Assembly: GCA_009911035.1 (NCBI GenBank)
Contig: QXWO01000004.1
Coordinates: forward strand, 1-64,000
DNA: 64,000 bases
DNA from: Lachnospiraceae bacterium
GTDB taxonomy: Bacteria > Bacillota > Clostridia > Lachnospirales > Lachnospiraceae
Direction of reading: 5' to 3'
Shown here: in pieces, positions 52,092 to 61,924 of the stretch
How positions within the stretch are numbered: the stretch's first letter is position 1
Layout of the letters: the number at the start of each line of letters is the position of its first letter
The notes under the pieces: model-generated
What the model was told of the DNA's origin: nothing
What the model saw: only the letters and a program-made list of their open reading frames with translations
The model's database searches: none
Made by a program: the position numbers and the translations under genes

Positions 52092-53495
52092 TTACTGGAT
52101 GGAACTGAACACCTCATTCAACATGTCCTCTGCTTCCTTTGCTGCTGTTTCCACATCCGTTCCATTGGTGATGATATCCTGGAACATACCCTCAATAATT
52201 CCCTGTGAGGTCAGAAGGCCTGCCTGTACGCTGGGACCATGTTCAAAGCCAATCGCTGTTCCAAGTTCCATGGCGCTGGTGATAACCTCCACTGCATTTG
52301 CAAACTTCTGTACGGTTTCATTTGCCTGGTATTCAGCCGTATCGGATATACCCGTAATAGAAGGGAGCATACCTACCGGAGTTGCTTCCAGGAATTTGAT
52401 ATAGTTTTCTTTCTCGTAAAGCTTTTTAATGAATTCCTTGCAGATTTCGGGATGTTCTGAATTCTGCCATACAACCATAGGGATATTGGATGTTTCAGCG
52501 CCATAATCCGCATCGCCCTTGTTCAGTTTGGGGAGGGGTGCACAGTCAATCTGGTCTACCAGATCCGGTGAGTTCGTCTCCACACCACCGATCTGGAAAC
52601 CGGAGTTGAAGTCAAATGCTGTCTTTCCCTGATAGTAAAGGGTTGCCTGATCCAAAACCGCATAGTTTACGGAATCCTTAGGCGAGCAGTTATTGTAGAT
52701 ATCCAGCCAGAACCTGATTCCCTCAATTGCCAGATCACTGGTCAGATCCGCCTGTAAGTCATCTGTCAGGAGACTTCCGCCGCCGCTTCTGACATAGAAA
52801 TTCAGGAAACGGGTTGCCATCAGATCGCTGGAACCGCAGGGGAATGAACATCCGTACACGCCGTCTTTAGTCAGCGCTTTTGCTGCCTGAGCAAATTCTT
52901 CCCAAGTTTCGGGAACTTCCAGCCCTGCCTCTGCAAGCAGATCTTTCCGGTACCACATAACCTGTGCGTGGGAATAAAGGGGCAGTGAATAGCAGACACC
53001 GTCCTTCTCACCTTCTGAAAGAGTAGCCTGTGCAAACTTATCCCTGCCAATTTCATCAATCAGATCATCCACGGAGACTAATGCTTCCGCATCCATCATT
53101 TCCACTACATGGCCCGGAAGGGCAGTGCTCATATCCGGCACGTTTCCTGAGGAAAGTCCTGTGGTCCATTTTGTATAAAAATCGCCCCAGGAAAATGTTT
53201 CAATTGTAATCGTTACCCCCGGGTTATCTTTCATAAACTGGTCTGCCGTGGCCTGAATCACCTCAAGGCGGGGGCCCTGCGTGAAGGAATGCCAGAATGT
53301 GATATCGCCTTCCAATGCTTTGGCATTTTCTTCTTTTACCTCTTCCCCAGTTTCCTCTTTTGCCTGTGACTCCTCTGCCGCGGGCGCCGAATCTGCACTT
53401 TTTGTCTCTCCTGCTCCTCCTTTGGAGCCGCATCCAGTCAGTATACCCGACACCAGCATAACTCCTGCCAATAACATTGCTGCTTTTCTTTTCAT
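52092..53495 (-). CDS. ABC sugar-binding lipoprotein
   Basis: 467 residues from the ATG at 53493-53495 (AAAGGAG 6 bases upstream). A lipoprotein signal with lipobox LTGC (Cys22) is followed by a Gly/Ser/Glu-rich linker and the type-1 extracellular solute-binding fold (ITFWHSFTQGPRLEVI, WGDFYTKWTTGLSSGNVPD). It is anchored outside and delivers sugar to the MalF/MalG pair. AraC-type sites lie 109-140 bases upstream. Substrate unknown; the oxidoreductase and SGNH esterase nearby hint at an acetylated or derivatised sugar. Confidence 0.93.
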   Translation of the reverse strand: MKRKAAMLLAGVMLVSGILTGCGSKGGAGETKSADSAPAAEESQAKEETGEEVKEENAKALEGDITFWHSFTQGPRLEVIQATADQFMKDNPGVTITIETFSWGDFYTKWTTGLSSGNVPDMSTALPGHVVEMMDAEALVSVDDLIDEIGRDKFAQATLSEGEKDGVCYSLPLYSHAQVMWYRKDLLAEAGLEVPETWEEFAQAAKALTKDGVYGCSFPCGSSDLMATRFLNFYVRSGGGSLLTDDLQADLTSDLAIEGIRFWLDIYNNCSPKDSVNYAVLDQATLYYQGKTAFDFNSGFQIGGVETNSPDLVDQIDCAPLPKLNKGDADYGAETSNIPMVVWQNSEHPEICKEFIKKLYEKENYIKFLEATPVGMLPSITGISDTAEYQANETVQKFANAVEVITSAMELGTAIGFEHGPSVQAGLLTSQGIIEGMFQDIITNGTDVETAAKEAEDMLNEVFSSIQ

Positions 53496-53600
53496 GTGTT
53501 TCTCCTTTCCCAAATACCTTCTCTTATTCCTATTGTGTTAAAGTCTTTAACAACTTGCTTATATTATCTTTATTTTACTTGGATTTTTTGTATATATCTA

Positions 53601-53635
53601 CTAACCAAACGCTCAATAATAGCACTAGACGCTCA
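53601..53635 (-). promoter_or_regulatory. AraC-type operator upstream of the binding-protein gene
   Basis: Two direct repeats TGAGCGTNTRGT, 20 bases (two helical turns) apart. The 35-base site matches the one at 55364-55398 at 25 of 35 positions. Position and spacing suit activation by the adjacent AraC-family protein. Confidence 0.65.
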
Positions 53636-53642
53636 CAACTTT

Positions 53643-54491
53643 TTATTCTCTGGCCACCTGCCTGTACTGATTCGGCGTATACCCAAAAGCAGATTTGAAC
53701 TCCCTGATAAAGTAATTTGTGTCTTCATACCCTACTGCATAGGCAATGTCATTGATATTATCATTGCTGGTAAGAAGCTTTCTTGCCGCAGTAACAAGAC
53801 GGATTTCCCTGACGTATTCCATAGGGGTTTTTCCCACATTTGCCTTAAATAAACTGCTAAACCTCTGTTTGCTTAAATCCACCATGCCGGCCATTTTCTT
53901 GGGCGTATACTTTTCCATGGGATGCAGTACGATATAATCCACCACAATCTCTATTCTTGGATCAATCCTCTGCCTGGTCTTCATGGCCCGGCGTTTTATC
54001 TTCTCTAAGTCATACACTTCCCCCTGAAATGCACTTTCCTCCCGGTCAACGACATTCCCCCGCACGGAAAGGGAACCAATCAGCAGATCAAGATATCCCC
54101 GCACAAAGCACTTCTTCGCCACATGCTCTCTTTTCACCCATTTGTAAATCTCTTTAAAATATGTGTCTTCCCCGTGATTTTCTGTCACCCGTGGAATACC
54201 GTAATAGACGTCCAGCACGTCCTCGCTTTCATAAAATACGGAGGTGGTGAAGCGGATGCTGAAAAATTCAAAAGTGTCCGTGAGGGCATTGCAGGACATC
54301 CGGCAGCCGCTGGGTATATATACGATTTGGTTTTCCTCCACCACAATTTCCTCCCCGTCAATGCAGAATTCTGCCTTGCCTTTTACTATATATCGAAGTA
54401 TATTATATGGTATCACATTTTCCGGGTACACCCAGGTTTTCCCCATGGAATATAAATCCACATACAAAAAAGTAAAATGCATGTTATCCAT
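53643..54491 (-). CDS. AraC-family transcriptional regulator
   Basis: 282 residues. An N-terminal cupin-like sugar-sensing domain (~1-150; YIPSGCRMSC) precedes the double helix-turn-helix (~185-282: KKMAGMVDLSKQRFSSLFKANVGKTPMEYV and INDIAYAVGYEDTNYFIREFKSAFGYTPNQYR). It follows the SGNH gene by 16 bases, so it is co-transcribed with it, and lies just upstream of the binding-protein gene. The paired 35-base sites flank both units, so it probably controls the SGNH-AraC unit and the transport unit. Effector unknown. Confidence 0.92.
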   Translation of the reverse strand: MDNMHFTFLYVDLYSMGKTWVYPENVIPYNILRYIVKGKAEFCIDGEEIVVEENQIVYIPSGCRMSCNALTDTFEFFSIRFTTSVFYESEDVLDVYYGIPRVTENHGEDTYFKEIYKWVKREHVAKKCFVRGYLDLLIGSLSVRGNVVDREESAFQGEVYDLEKIKRRAMKTRQRIDPRIEIVVDYIVLHPMEKYTPKKMAGMVDLSKQRFSSLFKANVGKTPMEYVREIRLVTAARKLLTSNDNINDIAYAVGYEDTNYFIREFKSAFGYTPNQYRQVARE

Positions 54492-54507
54492 AGTGTCTCT
54501 CCTTTTT

Positions 54508-55218
54508 CTATATGTATATTTCGTTCTTCTTAAGTGTCTCTTTCAACACGTCTGCCATGATTTCATAGCCTTTTCCATTGGGATGCAGGCCGTCGTAGGT
54601 AATTCCTTCCATCAGTTCCCCGCTCTCTGGCTGGATCATTTGTCTGTAGTAGTCAACGAAAATCAATTTGTTCTTTTGTGCAGTATCCATCAGCCAGTAA
54701 TTTAACTCGCACACATACCGTCTGCGCAGGGCTTCGTTCAATGACACCGGAATACTTATCGGCAGAAGGGAAGCCAGGATCAGTGTGGTTTCGGTATCTT
54801 CTGCCTTTTTTATTATCTTTTCAAAATTTCCCTGCGCACGTTCAAGCACTTCCTCATAAGGCGCCGGCTTAATCCGTTTCCAGTAATCTCCCTCCAGATC
54901 GATGGAATCATTTATACCAATGCCCACAATACAATATTCAGGCTTAAGCTGCAGGGCATCCACATAAAAACGCTTCTCAAGATAAGTTGTAGTATCTCCT
55001 CCTATCCCCCTGTTTACCAGCAGAAGATCCCGATCATGGAAATAGGCCGCCAGTTCCCAGTAATGGGTAATGGAGTCCCCAATAAACAGAAAATCCGGCC
55101 GTAAACCCTTATATATCAGAGAATGGTTCCTGATGTCAAATTCTTTCCGTCTTGTGTCTGCAGCTACAATTTCCGAAAAATATTGAAGCCGCATATAACC
55201 GTCTTCCATCCAATTCAT
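54508..55218 (-). CDS. SGNH/GDSL hydrolase, cytoplasmic
   Basis: 236 residues. Block I is FIGDSITHYWE with the nucleophile Ser, block II the Gly in GIGGDTT, block III GINDS (Asn) and block V DGLHPNGKGY (Asp and His). All catalytic residues are present and there is no signal peptide, so the enzyme is cytoplasmic. Substrates of this group include acetylated sugars and lipids. It heads the SGNH-AraC unit next to the sugar transporter, and I infer a sugar-deacetylating role. Confidence 0.9.
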   Translation of the reverse strand: MNWMEDGYMRLQYFSEIVAADTRRKEFDIRNHSLIYKGLRPDFLFIGDSITHYWELAAYFHDRDLLLVNRGIGGDTTTYLEKRFYVDALQLKPEYCIVGIGINDSIDLEGDYWKRIKPAPYEEVLERAQGNFEKIIKKAEDTETTLILASLLPISIPVSLNEALRRRYVCELNYWLMDTAQKNKLIFVDYYRQMIQPESGELMEGITYDGLHPNGKGYEIMADVLKETLKKNEIYI

Positions 55219-55363
55219 AATTCAGTCCTCATTTCTACGCCGCTTTTATGTTTAATGTATTTCTTTGCCAGTACAAAACATACCTGTGCCGGGGCTGCGT
55301 GTGCGGCGTAACCGCATCGCCATTCTGCTATTTTATTATAAATGACAGTTTCCCTCCGCGATA

Positions 55364-55398
55364 CTGAATAAATACTCAAAAATAGCATAATACACTCA
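55364..55398 (-). promoter_or_regulatory. AraC-type operator upstream of the SGNH-AraC unit
   Basis: TGAG repeats 20 bases apart within a 35-base site that matches the one at 53601-53635 at 25 of 35 positions. It lies about 145-180 bases before the SGNH ATG, suggesting autoregulation by the AraC protein. The rest of the gap up to the TetR gene (55219-55602) shows no other clear feature. Confidence 0.6.
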
Positions 55399-55602
55399 TT
55401 ATTTTATCCTATTATTCTATACTCCAGATATTTTTGTAAAAATAGCCGTGGTACACAACATATGGTAGCATCAAAAAAAGTCAGTACTAGTTTTGCCAAA
55501 ATGATTGAAGATGTGCGGCGTTTATGTTATATTTATTTTCGACTCATGAAGTCAACAGGCACATTTACACGACATAGGACAAAGGTTCAGGTACATATTT
55601 TT

Positions 55603-56205
55603 ATGAATGAAAAGTTTTTTGACTTAAAGAAGGAAAAGCAGGACAGGATGATCAATGCATCCCTTAAAGTGTTCGCCATGAACGGATATGAACATGCCAG
55701 CACTGACGACATTGTAAAGGAAGCAGCCATCAGTAAAGGGCTTTTATTCCACTATTTTATCAGTAAACTTGGACTGTACTCTTTTATTTATGACTACAGT
55801 GTCAGGTATATCATGCTGGAACTGTCCACAGGCGTATCCCCTAAAGAAACAGACTACTTTAAACTGCTGGACCAGATTAAATTTGCCCAGCTCCAGGTAA
55901 TGAAGAATTACCCCTATATGCTGCAGTTTATAAACAGCAGCAATGACGAAATTGTCAGCGAGGCTCTGGTAGAGACCGAGGACAAGCGTTCCGTTCTCCC
56001 CGGCCAGTATGCCCAGATCATGGAAAGGGCTGACCTTGGCAGGTTTAAAAAAGACACCGATGTCAAAATGCTTACGAAAATGCTGGAATTTACGGCAGAC
56101 GGCCTGATGAGAGAGCAGTTTATGAACGGTTCTTTCCAGCCGGAAATCTATTATAAGGAAACCAGACAGTACTTTGATATGATGAAAACGCTTTGTTATA
56201 AATAA
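55603..56205 (+). CDS. TetR-family transcriptional regulator
   Basis: 200 residues from the ATG at 55603. A longer frame to 55462 adds 47 residues without homology or a ribosome site and is rejected. The N-terminal helix-turn-helix (~15-60: RMINASLKVFAMNGYEHASTDDIVKEAAISKGLLFHYF) is standard; the C-terminal ligand domain is unassigned. The ribosome site is weak (AGG 11 bases upstream). It is co-transcribed with the DUF6062 gene 20 bases downstream and may control it. Confidence 0.88.
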   Translation: MNEKFFDLKKEKQDRMINASLKVFAMNGYEHASTDDIVKEAAISKGLLFHYFISKLGLYSFIYDYSVRYIMLELSTGVSPKETDYFKLLDQIKFAQLQVMKNYPYMLQFINSSNDEIVSEALVETEDKRSVLPGQYAQIMERADLGRFKKDTDVKMLTKMLEFTADGLMREQFMNGSFQPEIYYKETRQYFDMMKTLCYK

Positions 56206-56225
56206 AGAAATGAGAGGACAGGCCA

Positions 56226-56987
56226 ATGAAAGAAACACTTTATACGATCCCATTGAACGATGCCGTCAATGCCGGGGATGAATGTCCCTTCTGCTACATA
56301 GAACGGGCTGTGGAACAGGACCTTATGGATTTTGTATTAGGTTCAGGTTCCTCGTACATGGAAAGCGATGTGCGGGAACAGACCGACAAGGCAGGCTTCT
56401 GCCGGGCCCACTTCAAAAAGATGTTCGACTATGGCAATACTCTGGGAAACGGATGGATCTTGAAAACCCACTATATGCAGATGAACCGGGAAATGAAAGA
56501 ACAGTTTAAGAAATTTACGCCTTCCAAGTCCTCTTTCATGGGAAAGCTCAAGAAAAACCCGGAGCGTGAAAATCCTATCGGGCTGTGGGTACAGGAAAAA
56601 GAAAGATCCTGCTACATCTGCAGACGTTTTGCAGACACTTACGAAAGATATATAGACACCTTCTTTTTCATGTATAAAAAAGATGAAGATTTCCGGCGGC
56701 GGATTTTAGGCAGTAAGGGCTTTTGTCTCCATCATTTCGGAGACTTATGCGAATACAGCGACAGCCGGCTGAATGATAAAGAAAAGAAAGAATTTTATCC
56801 CGCCATGTTTGAGCTGATGGAGAAAAACATGGAAAGGCTCGGCGAGGATGTGTCCTGGCTGGTAGAAAAATTCGATTACCGGAACCAGGATGCCGACTGG
56901 AAAAATTCCAAGGATGCCATCCAGAGAGGTATGCAGAAATTAAAAGGCGGATACCCTGCCGATCCGGTTTATAAAATGAATAAATAA
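56226..56987 (+). CDS. DUF6062 family protein, Cys-rich
   Basis: 253 residues. Four Cys-rich motifs are spaced through the protein: CPFC (~20), CRAHF (~59), CYIC (~123) and CLHHF (~160). This looks like repeated metal-binding or redox motifs (C-x2-C and C-x2-HF pairs). It matches the Clostridia family DUF6062 in length and motif order; function unknown. The ATG follows the TetR stop by 20 bases, so the two are in one unit. Confidence 0.85.
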   Translation: MKETLYTIPLNDAVNAGDECPFCYIERAVEQDLMDFVLGSGSSYMESDVREQTDKAGFCRAHFKKMFDYGNTLGNGWILKTHYMQMNREMKEQFKKFTPSKSSFMGKLKKNPERENPIGLWVQEKERSCYICRRFADTYERYIDTFFFMYKKDEDFRRRILGSKGFCLHHFGDLCEYSDSRLNDKEKKEFYPAMFELMEKNMERLGEDVSWLVEKFDYRNQDADWKNSKDAIQRGMQKLKGGYPADPVYKMNK

Positions 56988-57108
56988 TTTTATGGAATTT
57001 TAATACATATTCTCTTTTCAATTCCGCAGAATAGTATTAAGATATTACTATGTGATGAACTAACGTAACAGGTCTTTACTGTTACAGACAATCGAAAGGA
57101 GTACTTAT

Positions 57109-57642
57109 ATGTCCAAAAAGTTTGGTAAATTATTACTTTTCTCTGCTGTAGCCGGCGCTGCTGCTTATGGTGCATATCACTATATGCAGAACAAAGACAA
57201 CGCTTCTTCCTCTGAAAAAGGTGAGGATACGGACGATGATTTTGATGATTTCAGCGAAGATCTTGATGACGATACAGAGGTTACGAAAGAACGTTCTTAT
57301 GTGTCCTTAAATCTGGATAAGGCAGAAGCCATTGCAACAGAAGCTTTCCACAAAGCGAAAGAAGTTATTGTCGATTCTGTTCAGCAGGTAAAGGACACGG
57401 TAAGGTCAGTTACGGAAAATCAAATCAATTCCGACAATAATTTTACGGATTTGACTGCACTGAACAAAGAAAAAGAAGCTGAAAATGAAGAAGCTCCCGC
57501 CAGCGAAACTGCTTCCAAAGAGACGGAAGAAACCGTTAAGCAAGAACCCCAGGCTCCTTCACAGGAAGCAGCAGAACCCGCTCCTGAAAACGCTGTCGCA
57601 GAAGAAGAAAAAGTTGAAGAATTCTTTGATGACGATTTATAA
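57109..57642 (+). CDS. Acidic membrane-anchored protein, unknown function
   Basis: 177 residues. A short hydrophobic N-terminal segment (~7-25, GKLLLFSAVAGAAAYG) is followed by an Asp/Glu/Ser-rich stretch (DDDFDDFSEDLDDD), a helical region (~65-105) and a Glu/Ala/Pro-rich tail ending EFFDDDL. No domain is recognised. It is probably membrane-anchored with an acidic extension. AAGGAG lies 8 bases before the ATG. It has a strong bidirectional terminator downstream. Confidence 0.75.
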   Translation: MSKKFGKLLLFSAVAGAAAYGAYHYMQNKDNASSSEKGEDTDDDFDDFSEDLDDDTEVTKERSYVSLNLDKAEAIATEAFHKAKEVIVDSVQQVKDTVRSVTENQINSDNNFTDLTALNKEKEAENEEAPASETASKETEETVKQEPQAPSQEAAEPAPENAVAEEEKVEEFFDDDL

Positions 57643-57693
57643 AAGGCAATAAACAAGCCCCTGCCGCACTTGACAGGAGATTTTATTGCATTC

Positions 57694-57749
57694 AAAAGCC
57701 TGGAATCCTTATCTATACCCAGCTACAGATAAGGATTCCAGGCTTTTTT
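57694..57749. terminator. Bidirectional terminator with a 21-bp perfect stem
   Basis: Arms aaaagcctggaatccttatct (57694-57714) and its exact complement (57727-57747), followed by TTTTTTC on the plus strand and a T run on the minus. The right arm lies in the last codons of the MocR gene, so the coding region and terminator overlap. Confidence 0.92.
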
Positions 57750-59195
57750 CAGCAGTTGGATTCCCTTTTCCAGCTCCTGCTCCTCTAAAGCCCCGTACCC
57801 CAGCAGCACCGTCCCCCCGTAGGACAGCCCTTCCGCGTTCTCCTTCCGCATACAGTCCTTTGATATGCCATACACTTTCACACCCTCCCGGGCCGCCGCT
57901 TCTGTCAGCTTTTTCTCCGGTATATGTTTCCGGCTGGTGAGAAGGATATGCAGCCCTGCATTCTCACCGGAAATAGTAAAAGCTCTCTCAAAGCATCTTA
58001 ACTGGCTTAACAGGAAATCATGTCTGACTTTATATATTTTCCTCATTTTATTTAAATACCGCTCAAAGTACCCGTCTTTAATAAATTCATTCAGAATCCT
58101 CTGGTCGATTCGTGATACGGTACAAGCGTAAAAACCGCAGTTTTCTTTATAAACCTTCAGGAGGTTTTTAGGCAGTACCATATAACCCACACGAATGGCA
58201 GGTGCAATGGATTTTGAAAAGGTTCCCATGTAAATCACCCTGCCCTTCCGATCGGAAGCCTGCAAAGCGGGGACCGGCTTTCCTTTATAGCGGAATTCGC
58301 TGTCGTAATCGTCCTCTATCAAATACCTGTCTTTTTCCTCCCCGGCCCACTTAAGCAATTCCAGCCGCCTTCCTATGGGCATCACCACCCCTGTCGGATA
58401 TTGGTGGGAGGGCATCACATAAACCGCCCTTGCTTTCGTCTGCCGGAGCTTCTCCACGTCCATCCCGCTTTCATCCATGGGGATCGCCTCTATCTCATAG
58501 GCAAATGACTGGAATACTCTGTATGCACGCTTGTAGGTAGGCTCCTCCATAGCTACAGGCACATGTCTGCCCAGAATCTTTTCCAGCAGCATCAGCAGAT
58601 AATCCGTTCCTGCTCCAATAATAATCTGTTCCGGACGGCAGTTTACCCCTCTGGAAGCATGCAGATACCGCCCGATAGTTTCCCGCAGCTGTCCATCTCC
58701 CTGTGCGTCCCCGAGCGCAAACATCTCACTATTGGCATCCACCAGAATATTTTTGGTTATCTTTTTCCATGTGGAATAGGGGAAATTTTTAAGGCTGATG
58801 GCATGGGGCGAAAAATCATACAGGATTTTTCCCATTCCTGCACCGGTTTCCGGCACTGACAATTTCTCTGATGACTTCTCTGTTTCACCTTCCGGCGCCG
58901 CCAGGCTTTCCATCAAATCATCCGGCAGAAGTTGAAACAATCCTTCCGCCTGGTTGACAAAATATCCCCTGCAGGGCCTGGCCTCCACATATCCTTCTGC
59001 CACAAGCTGGCTGTATGCAAAATCCACTGTACTCCTTGCAACCTGTAAGTATTCCGCCAGGGAACGAGTTGAGGGAAGCTTCTCACCTGCAAGAAGCTTC
59101 CCTTTTCTTATCTCATCCCTGATATGTTCATAAATCTGCTGATAAAGGCATTTCTCCGCCCCATCTGTTAATTGTATCGTCAGACCAGCCATCAT
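57723..59195 (-). CDS. MocR/GabR-type regulator (GntR helix-turn-helix plus aminotransferase domain)
   Basis: 490 residues. A GntR-type winged helix (~15-75: LPSTRSLAEYLQVARSTVDFAYSQL) is joined to a fold-type-I PLP domain (~125-485) with the PLP Lys in GTFSKSIAP. It probably senses PLP or an amino-acid ligand and controls vitamin B6 or amino-acid genes; no such gene is adjacent. The start overlaps the DUF2225 stop. The terminator hairpin runs into its last codons (KKAWNPYL). Confidence 0.92.
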   Translation of the reverse strand: MMAGLTIQLTDGAEKCLYQQIYEHIRDEIRKGKLLAGEKLPSTRSLAEYLQVARSTVDFAYSQLVAEGYVEARPCRGYFVNQAEGLFQLLPDDLMESLAAPEGETEKSSEKLSVPETGAGMGKILYDFSPHAISLKNFPYSTWKKITKNILVDANSEMFALGDAQGDGQLRETIGRYLHASRGVNCRPEQIIIGAGTDYLLMLLEKILGRHVPVAMEEPTYKRAYRVFQSFAYEIEAIPMDESGMDVEKLRQTKARAVYVMPSHQYPTGVVMPIGRRLELLKWAGEEKDRYLIEDDYDSEFRYKGKPVPALQASDRKGRVIYMGTFSKSIAPAIRVGYMVLPKNLLKVYKENCGFYACTVSRIDQRILNEFIKDGYFERYLNKMRKIYKVRHDFLLSQLRCFERAFTISGENAGLHILLTSRKHIPEKKLTEAAAREGVKVYGISKDCMRKENAEGLSYGGTVLLGYGALEEQELEKGIQLLKKAWNPYL

Positions 59196-60061
59196 CCGTT
59201 GGCGTTTTTCTCCTTTTCCTTCATCTTCTCAAGCAGAATATCTTTTGCTTCCCTTGCCTTGTCTTTCATACGGTTATTGGCTGTCACCGATGTAATGATA
59301 GAAGGCAGTATCTTGCTTGCCACCTCAAACTGCTCATATTCCATGGCAAGCATAGCAATCAGAAATTCCACAGTTGCCTCATCCATGCCGCACATAGGAT
59401 AGTTTTCCGACTGCCTTGCATTCAGGAATCCTTCCAGCGCATTCTGAAGGAACTCATCCTCCTCTGCTTTCAGCTCTGCGTCCTTCTCGTCATATCCTTC
59501 CAGCTCTTCATCAAGTTCTTCCCTCATGCTCCGCAGAAGCCATCCTGCCTTTAAACAGATATACGCCTTCTCGCTTGCCTTTCCATGCTTTACAATCGTG
59601 CTGGCAAGACACAGCTTATACCTCTCAAGCGCTTCCTCATAAGTATAAGTCTCCTTCTTCACCTCATAGGGTTTAAAAGATATGGAGATCGTGTCCTTTA
59701 CCGCCTTGATCTGGGACGGGGTGAGTCCCATAAAATAACGGCTTAAAACAGAGTAGCCGCAGCACTGGCAGACAATCACGTCATACTTAAGAGGCTCAAT
59801 ATTTTCGTATACAGGGCGTAAGTCCATATCCGTTTTCAGGAGTTTGGCTTTTCCGACCCTCATGGTTCTTTCCTTAATTTTCTGATAACATACCGGACAC
59901 TCATAAGATTTGTCAAAAAGATAATCTTCCTCTTTCATGACCTGTACTGCCGGCTTTTTGTCCTTGGGAGGCTCCTCTTTCTTTTTTTCCTCCTGATACA
60001 ATTCCTTTTTTTCCAGATTTTTAAGACCAAACTTACTTAATCCTGATAATAACCCTGACAT
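59192..60061 (-). CDS. DUF2225 family protein
   Basis: 289 residues. Two metal-binding knuckles (CPVC ~55 and CQCC ~95) in the N-terminal half, then a helical, acidic half (~150-280) with TPR-like periodicity, and a basic C-terminus. DUF2225 is widespread in Clostridia; function unknown. It overlaps MocR by 4 bases and follows glnS by 68 bases. Confidence 0.88.
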   Translation of the reverse strand: MSGLLSGLSKFGLKNLEKKELYQEEKKKEEPPKDKKPAVQVMKEEDYLFDKSYECPVCYQKIKERTMRVGKAKLLKTDMDLRPVYENIEPLKYDVIVCQCCGYSVLSRYFMGLTPSQIKAVKDTISISFKPYEVKKETYTYEEALERYKLCLASTIVKHGKASEKAYICLKAGWLLRSMREELDEELEGYDEKDAELKAEEDEFLQNALEGFLNARQSENYPMCGMDEATVEFLIAMLAMEYEQFEVASKILPSIITSVTANNRMKDKAREAKDILLEKMKEKEKNANG

Positions 60062-60129
60062 TTTATTACCTATTCCTTTCTAATAACCTGAATTCCTCTG
60101 ATTCAGGGAGCTTTCCGATATCTATTTAT

Positions 60130-61860
60130 TTATGCCTTTGGCAGTACATAAGAACTTTTCAGTGAAACAATTCTGTTGAAAACCAGTTCGTCCTCTCTGG
60201 AATCCTTTACATCCACACAGAAATATCCCTGGCGGACAAACTGGAAGCTGTCATATGGTTTTGCATCCTTAAAGGACGGCTCTAAGAAACAGTTCTTTAA
60301 CACAGTAAGGGAATCCGGATTCAGATTGAGGCTTCCGTCCTCATTGTAAACACCCTTTTCCTCATCAATGATATTTTCATACAGGCGTACCTGCGCCTTT
60401 ACCGCTTCCTTTACTGGAACCCAGTGAATGGTTCCTTTTACTTTTCGCCCAGTAAAGCCGCTGCCGCATTTGGTTTCCGGATCATAAGTGCAGTGAACCT
60501 CCACCACCTGGCCGCTTTCATTCTTAACGCATCCTGTGCAGGTCACAAAATAAGCGTTCATAAGGCGCACTTCATTGCCGGGGAATAAGCGGAAATACTT
60601 TTTGGGCGGTTCCTCCATAAAATCCTCTCTCTCAATATAAAGTTCCCTTCCAAAAGGCACCTGCCTTGTTCCCATTTCTTCCTTTTCAAGGTTATTGGCG
60701 ACTTCCAGCATTTCTGTCTTATCTTCCGGATAATTGTCAATGATCAGCTTCACCGGGTCGAGAACTGCCATCATGCGGGGCCGTTTCAGCTTCAAGTCCT
60801 CCCTGATGCAGTATTCCAGCATGGCATAATCTGCAGAAGAGTTGCTCTTGGATACGCCGCACAGTTCCACAAACATCCTGATGGATTCCGGGGTGAAACC
60901 TCTCCTGCGCAGGGCCGCAATGGACACCAGACGGGGATCATCCCAGCCATCCACGATGCCTTCCTCCACCAGCTTTTTAATGTAACGCTTGCCCGTCACC
61001 ACATTGGTCAGATACATTTTGGCAAATTCTATCTGTTTGGGGGGATTAGGGTATTCCAGCTCCCTTACCACCCAGTCATATAAAGGTCTGTGATCCTCAA
61101 ATTCCAGCGTACAAATGGAATGTGTGATTCCCTCAATGGCATCCTCAATAGGATGGGCAAAATCATACATGGGATAAATGCACCACTTATCCCCGGTATT
61201 GTGGTGGGACATATGGGCCACCCGGTAGATGATCGGATCTCTCATATTGATATTAGGGGAAGCCATGTCGATTTTAGCACGGAGCGTCTTCTCCCCGTCC
61301 TTAAATTCCCCGTTTTTCATCTTCTCAAATAAAGTCAGGTTTTCCTCCACGCTGCGCTCCCTGTTGGGGTCTTCCCTTCCCGGTTCCGTGAGGGTCCCCC
61401 GGTACTCGCGCATTTCCTCCGCAGTCAGATCAGACACATATGCTTTTCCCTTTTTAATCAGCTTTACTGCCCCTTCGTACATCTGTTCAAAATAGTCGGA
61501 AGCAAAAAACAGCCTTTCTTCCCAGTCAGCTCCCAGCCACTTAATATCTGCCAGAATAGATTCCACAAATTCGGTTTTCTCTTTGGTAGGATTCGTATCG
61601 TCAAAACGCATGTTGAATTTGCCGTCATATTCCTTTGCCAGCCCGTAATTTAAAAGAATACTCTTGGCATGACCGATATGAAGGTATCCATTAGGTTCCG
61701 GCGGGAATCTCGTATGCACGGTATCATACACGCCTTCTTCCAGATCCCTGTCAATGATCTGCTCTATAAAATTTCTGGAAACAACCGCCTTTTCTTCATC
61801 AGAATGTTCCATATTCATTTCATTTTCACTCATATCTCTCTGGCCCGCACTGCTTGCCAC
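60130..61860 (-). CDS. glnS: Glutamine--tRNA ligase
   Basis: 576 residues. The class I signature [15 protein letters not shown], the GWDDPR block, and the KMSKS-equivalent loop VTGKRY (differing from the usual VLSKR) are present, with the C-terminal anticodon-binding beta-barrel. It charges tRNA-Gln directly. The GTG start at 61858-61860 has GGAGGG 8 bases upstream and is preferred; the ATG nine codons later has only a weak site. The family's N-terminal extension is short, as in other Firmicute GlnRS. Confidence 0.95.
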   Translation of the reverse strand: MASSAGQRDMSENEMNMEHSDEEKAVVSRNFIEQIIDRDLEEGVYDTVHTRFPPEPNGYLHIGHAKSILLNYGLAKEYDGKFNMRFDDTNPTKEKTEFVESILADIKWLGADWEERLFFASDYFEQMYEGAVKLIKKGKAYVSDLTAEEMREYRGTLTEPGREDPNRERSVEENLTLFEKMKNGEFKDGEKTLRAKIDMASPNINMRDPIIYRVAHMSHHNTGDKWCIYPMYDFAHPIEDAIEGITHSICTLEFEDHRPLYDWVVRELEYPNPPKQIEFAKMYLTNVVTGKRYIKKLVEEGIVDGWDDPRLVSIAALRRRGFTPESIRMFVELCGVSKSNSSADYAMLEYCIREDLKLKRPRMMAVLDPVKLIIDNYPEDKTEMLEVANNLEKEEMGTRQVPFGRELYIEREDFMEEPPKKYFRLFPGNEVRLMNAYFVTCTGCVKNESGQVVEVHCTYDPETKCGSGFTGRKVKGTIHWVPVKEAVKAQVRLYENIIDEEKGVYNEDGSLNLNPDSLTVLKNCFLEPSFKDAKPYDSFQFVRQGYFCVDVKDSREDELVFNRIVSLKSSYVLPKA

Positions 61861-61924
61861 CGGGCCTTCCCTCCTACAATAAGTTTCGTAACATCCTATG
61901 ATATCATATCATACACCATTCAAT

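Noticed and set aside
55462-55602. 47-residue N-terminal extension of the TetR protein
   Set aside because: The added residues do not fit the TetR fold, and no ribosome site precedes the 55462 start.
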